A stretch of 26,749 nucleotides of DNA from positions 1 through 26,749 of the forward strand of contig JBPCVY010000282.1 of the NCBI GenBank assembly GCA_051010055.1. Reading direction: 5' to 3'. Below are positions 24,694 through 26,749 of the stretch, in pieces (position 1 is the first letter of the stretch; each line of letters starts with the position of its first letter). The DNA comes from CAJQND01 sp051010055. GTDB taxonomy: Bacteria; Pseudomonadota; Alphaproteobacteria; Rhizobiales; CAJQND01. The position numbers and the translations under genes are program-made. The notes beneath the pieces are model-generated. The model was not told where the DNA came from. It searched no databases and saw only the letters and a list, made by a program, of their open reading frames with translations.

Positions 24694-24962
24694 TAGGTCC
24701 TGTTGACAAACTGGTGTGAGGGACGACGCGTGTCCAAAATTCCTGCTGAACAGGAAGGAGCGCGCCGCGAATGCCGCCCATTTGCAAGCGCTTCTGACGC
24801 ATTCAGAAGGAATTTTGGCCGCGTCCCCCTGGGATTTGGCCAAACTAGGCCAGCTTGGCGTCGCTCATCGTCAAATATGACCCACATGTTTTCCTCTTCG
24901 CTCCTGAACCTAACCAAATTTGGGCCAAACCGCCTCCACACCCAGTTTGCCGGCAGGACCTA
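24694..24962. mobile_element. MITE-like element (about 267 bp) with 20-bp imperfect terminal inverted repeats, between yejA and yejB
   Basis: The left end AGGTCCTGTTGACAAACTGG (24695-24714) and the right end CCAGTTTGCCGGCAGGACCT (24942-24961) are inverted copies matching at 17 of 20 bases. The element is flanked by TA on both sides (CTAG at each junction), consistent with a TA target duplication as seen for some IS5-group elements. Inside is a second inverted pair, 24734-24750 and 24802-24818 (16 of 17), plus short palindromes. No transposase gene is present, so it would be non-autonomous. It fills nearly all of the yejA-yejB gap: 15 bases remain on the yejA side and 5 on the yejB side. Its frames encode only an accidental arginine/serine-rich peptide. 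Confidence 0.7.
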
Positions 24963-24977
24963 GCTTTTCAAATTTTA

Positions 24978-26749
24978 TCAGCGTGACTGTTCGAGCTTTG
25001 CCGCTTTTTCTTCATCGTACCACCAGGTATCGATGATTCCGCGGCCGAACTTCGGTTTTGTTGCCGGCCGGGAAAACTTGTTCCAGTACGCAACATTATG
25101 AGCAGACTTAAACCAGTGCGGTACCCAGAAATGCTTCGCTCTCAATACCCGGTCCAGCGCTTTTATTGCAGTGTTAAGTTCCTGCCGGTTTGAAGCGGCA
25201 ATCGCTTTCTTGATCAACGCATCCACAACCGGATCGCTGATGCCCGACAGGTTCTGGCTGCCGGAAAGATTAGCCGACTTGGAGCCGAAATATGTTTCAA
25301 GCTCAACGCCTGGTGTTTGGCGAACAACATAACGCGATGTCGTGATGTCGAAATCAAAGCTTTTTAGCCGGTTTTGATACTGCGCTGGATCGACGATGCG
25401 AATGGTTGCATCAACCCCGATGAGTTTCAGGTTTTTCACATAAGGTGAGATGATGCGCTCCATGGTCGGCGAGAAAATCAAGAACTCAACCGACAAAACT
25501 TCACCCCTTTCATTGTAGCGCTTGCCATCTTTCAGCGCCCAGCCGGCATCCTTCAAAAGCCGTGAGGCCAAGCGCAGTAGTTTTCGGTCCTGACCGCTGC
25601 CATTGGAAACGGGCGGGGTGTAAACCTCTTCAAACACGGAAGCCGGTAATTGATCCCTGAACGGTTCAAGAAGCGCCAACTCGGCAGCATCCGGCACACC
25701 GGTTGCACGCATATCAGAGTTCTCAAAGAACGACCGCGTGCGCTTATAAAGCTTGTAAAACAGCGTCTTGTTGGTCCATTCGAAGTCAAATGCCAGATCG
25801 AGCGCCTGGCGCACGCGTATATCTGCGAATTTGTCCCGGCGCATATTGATGAAGAAACCTTGTGCCCCGGACGGGCGCTCATCGGGCAAGGTATCTGTAA
25901 TCAACCGACCCTCTTTCACCGCATCGATTTCGTACTTTGTAGCCCAGTCGCGGGAGGTGAACTCCTCGCGCAAGTCAAACTCGCGCGCTTTTAGTGCCTC
26001 GAATTCCGATGTCCGGTCACGGAAATATTCGTACCGCATTTCGCCGAAATTGTACCGCCCGCGGTTGATGGGCAATTCCTTGCCCCAATAATCAGCCCGC
26101 TTTTCATAAGTAATATACCGGCCCTGCTTGAAATCCTTAATGCGATAGGGTCCTGTTCCAAGTGGCGGTTCCAAAGTGGTCTTGGCAAAATCGCGGGTTT
26201 CATAAAAAGCCTTTGAGAAAACCGGAATGCCTGTTGCCACTAGCAGCGGCAAGTCACGGTTCGCCTCGCTGAACGTGAACTTCACTGTCTTTTCGTCAAT
26301 GGCCTCAGCCTTTTCAACCCGTGACAGGTTGAGCGCGATTGTTGGATGGCCCTTTTCCTTTAAGATGTTGAACGAAAAGACCACATCTTCTGCACTTGCC
26401 GGACTGTTGTCGGCAAATTTCACGCCCTCTCTCAGTGCAAACGTTACCGACAGGCCGTCTTTTGCAACATCTGCAGTTTCCGCCACAAGGCCGTAAACAG
26501 CATCCGGTTCGTCTGCGGCGCCTTCCATTAATGTATCGAAAAGATAGCCAAGCCCTTGAGCCGGATCGCCTTTCAAAATATAGCCGTTGAAACTGTTGAA
26601 CGTGATGAGACCAGCAGTGCCGATCATTGAAACCCGGCCGCCTTTGGGCGCATCCGCGCGCACATAATCAAAATGCTTGAAATCAGCGTTGTATTTCAAA
26701 TCACCAAAGGCGGATAATCCATGGCGCGGTTCACCTTGTGCAACAGAGG
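24978..26749 (-). CDS. yejA: Peptide ABC transporter substrate-binding protein YejA (partial, N-terminus outside window)
   Basis: 590 residues of a periplasmic solute-binding protein (SBP family 5). The frame stays open to the right edge, and the codons before the first in-window candidate start read HGLSAFGDLKYNADF, which is the conserved YejA N-terminal region. The true start and signal peptide therefore lie beyond the window. Conserved stretches are YVRADAPKGGRV, TLMEGAADEPDAVYGLVAE, the SBP_bac_5 core VTFALREGVKFADNSP, GTGPYRIKDFKQGRYITYERR-like segment, RVRQALDLAFDFEWTN, and the end WVPHWFKSAHNVAYWNKFSRP. It is the first gene of the yejABEF-ghrA operon in the window; the inserted element separates it from yejB. 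Confidence 0.93.
   Translation of the reverse strand, partial: SVAQGEPRHGLSAFGDLKYNADFKHFDYVRADAPKGGRVSMIGTAGLITFNSFNGYILKGDPAQGLGYLFDTLMEGAADEPDAVYGLVAETADVAKDGLSVTFALREGVKFADNSPASAEDVVFSFNILKEKGHPTIALNLSRVEKAEAIDEKTVKFTFSEANRDLPLLVATGIPVFSKAFYETRDFAKTTLEPPLGTGPYRIKDFKQGRYITYEKRADYWGKELPINRGRYNFGEMRYEYFRDRTSEFEALKAREFDLREEFTSRDWATKYEIDAVKEGRLITDTLPDERPSGAQGFFINMRRDKFADIRVRQALDLAFDFEWTNKTLFYKLYKRTRSFFENSDMRATGVPDAAELALLEPFRDQLPASVFEEVYTPPVSNGSGQDRKLLRLASRLLKDAGWALKDGKRYNERGEVLSVEFLIFSPTMERIISPYVKNLKLIGVDATIRIVDPAQYQNRLKSFDFDITTSRYVVRQTPGVELETYFGSKSANLSGSQNLSGISDPVVDALIKKAIAASNRQELNTAIKALDRVLRAKHFWVPHWFKSAHNVAYWNKFSRPATKPKFGRGIIDTWWYDEEKAAKLEQSR

Noticed and set aside
24689..24802. N-terminal extension of YejB by 38 codons
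   Set aside because: The extension lies inside the MITE-like element and has no similarity to YejB; the ATG at 24688 begins the conserved first helix.
24693..24941. Arginine/serine-rich short frame on the minus strand inside the inserted element
   Set aside because: It follows the inverted repeats and has no transposase motif; most likely an accidental frame.
1..26749. tRNA, rRNA, CRISPR arrays, prophage or secretion-system genes
   Set aside because: None seen on either strand; the short repeats found are those described above.

Overview
The window looks like a chromosomal segment of an alphaproteobacterium, most likely a member of the Hyphomicrobiales (Rhizobiales). The pointers are a class I lysyl-tRNA synthetase, a ligase-associated Lhr-type helicase next to PdeM, a PodJ-like Sel1/peptidoglycan-binding protein, a DUF3429 membrane protein and a yejABEF peptide importer. 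This placement comes from family knowledge and gene content; no search was run.

Layout. 1-184 (-) is the start of a sugar-1-phosphate nucleotidyltransferase that runs off the window. 416-2029 (+) is lysS, facing an autocleavable LexA-like (S24) repressor at 2047-2685 (-). Divergent from the repressor is a tightly coupled DUF952-pyrD-arsC operon (2845-4600), facing a MATE exporter (4597-5958, -). 6038-9269 (+) holds the lhr-pdeM DNA-repair pair, with lhr broken by an amber codon. 9280-9738 (-) is a small DUF3429 membrane protein. 9830-11347 (-) is a PodJ-like gene with an amber codon and two compensating frameshifts. 11636-12056 (+) is a MerR regulator with a one-base frameshift, followed by a small probably exported protein. 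12623-15720 (+) is a compact operon: acyl-CoA dehydrogenase, DsbA-fold isomerase, dienoyl-CoA-isomerase-like crotonase, YjbQ.

An intergenic region at 15721-15966 contains a run of hairpins. Read on the minus strand they look like a C/U-rich small RNA ending in an intrinsic terminator. A perfect palindrome then sits just upstream of three nucleotide-sugar genes (rfbD, tviB-like dehydrogenase, UDP-glucuronate 4-epimerase-like; 15967-19162, +), followed by an acidic coiled-coil protein with decapeptide repeats. The rest (19789-26749, -) is yejA-yejB-yejE-yejF-ghrA, with a ~267-bp MITE-like element inserted between yejA and yejB.

How the genes work together: there are four functional blocks. They are pyrimidine synthesis (pyrD), fatty/acyl-CoA catabolism under a probable MerR regulator, surface polysaccharide precursor synthesis, and peptide import. 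No single unknown system stands out. The most interesting signals are the candidate sRNA, the MITE inside the yej operon, and five gene-breaking lesions confined to about 5 kb (6869-11933), which suggest either local sequence errors or recent decay.
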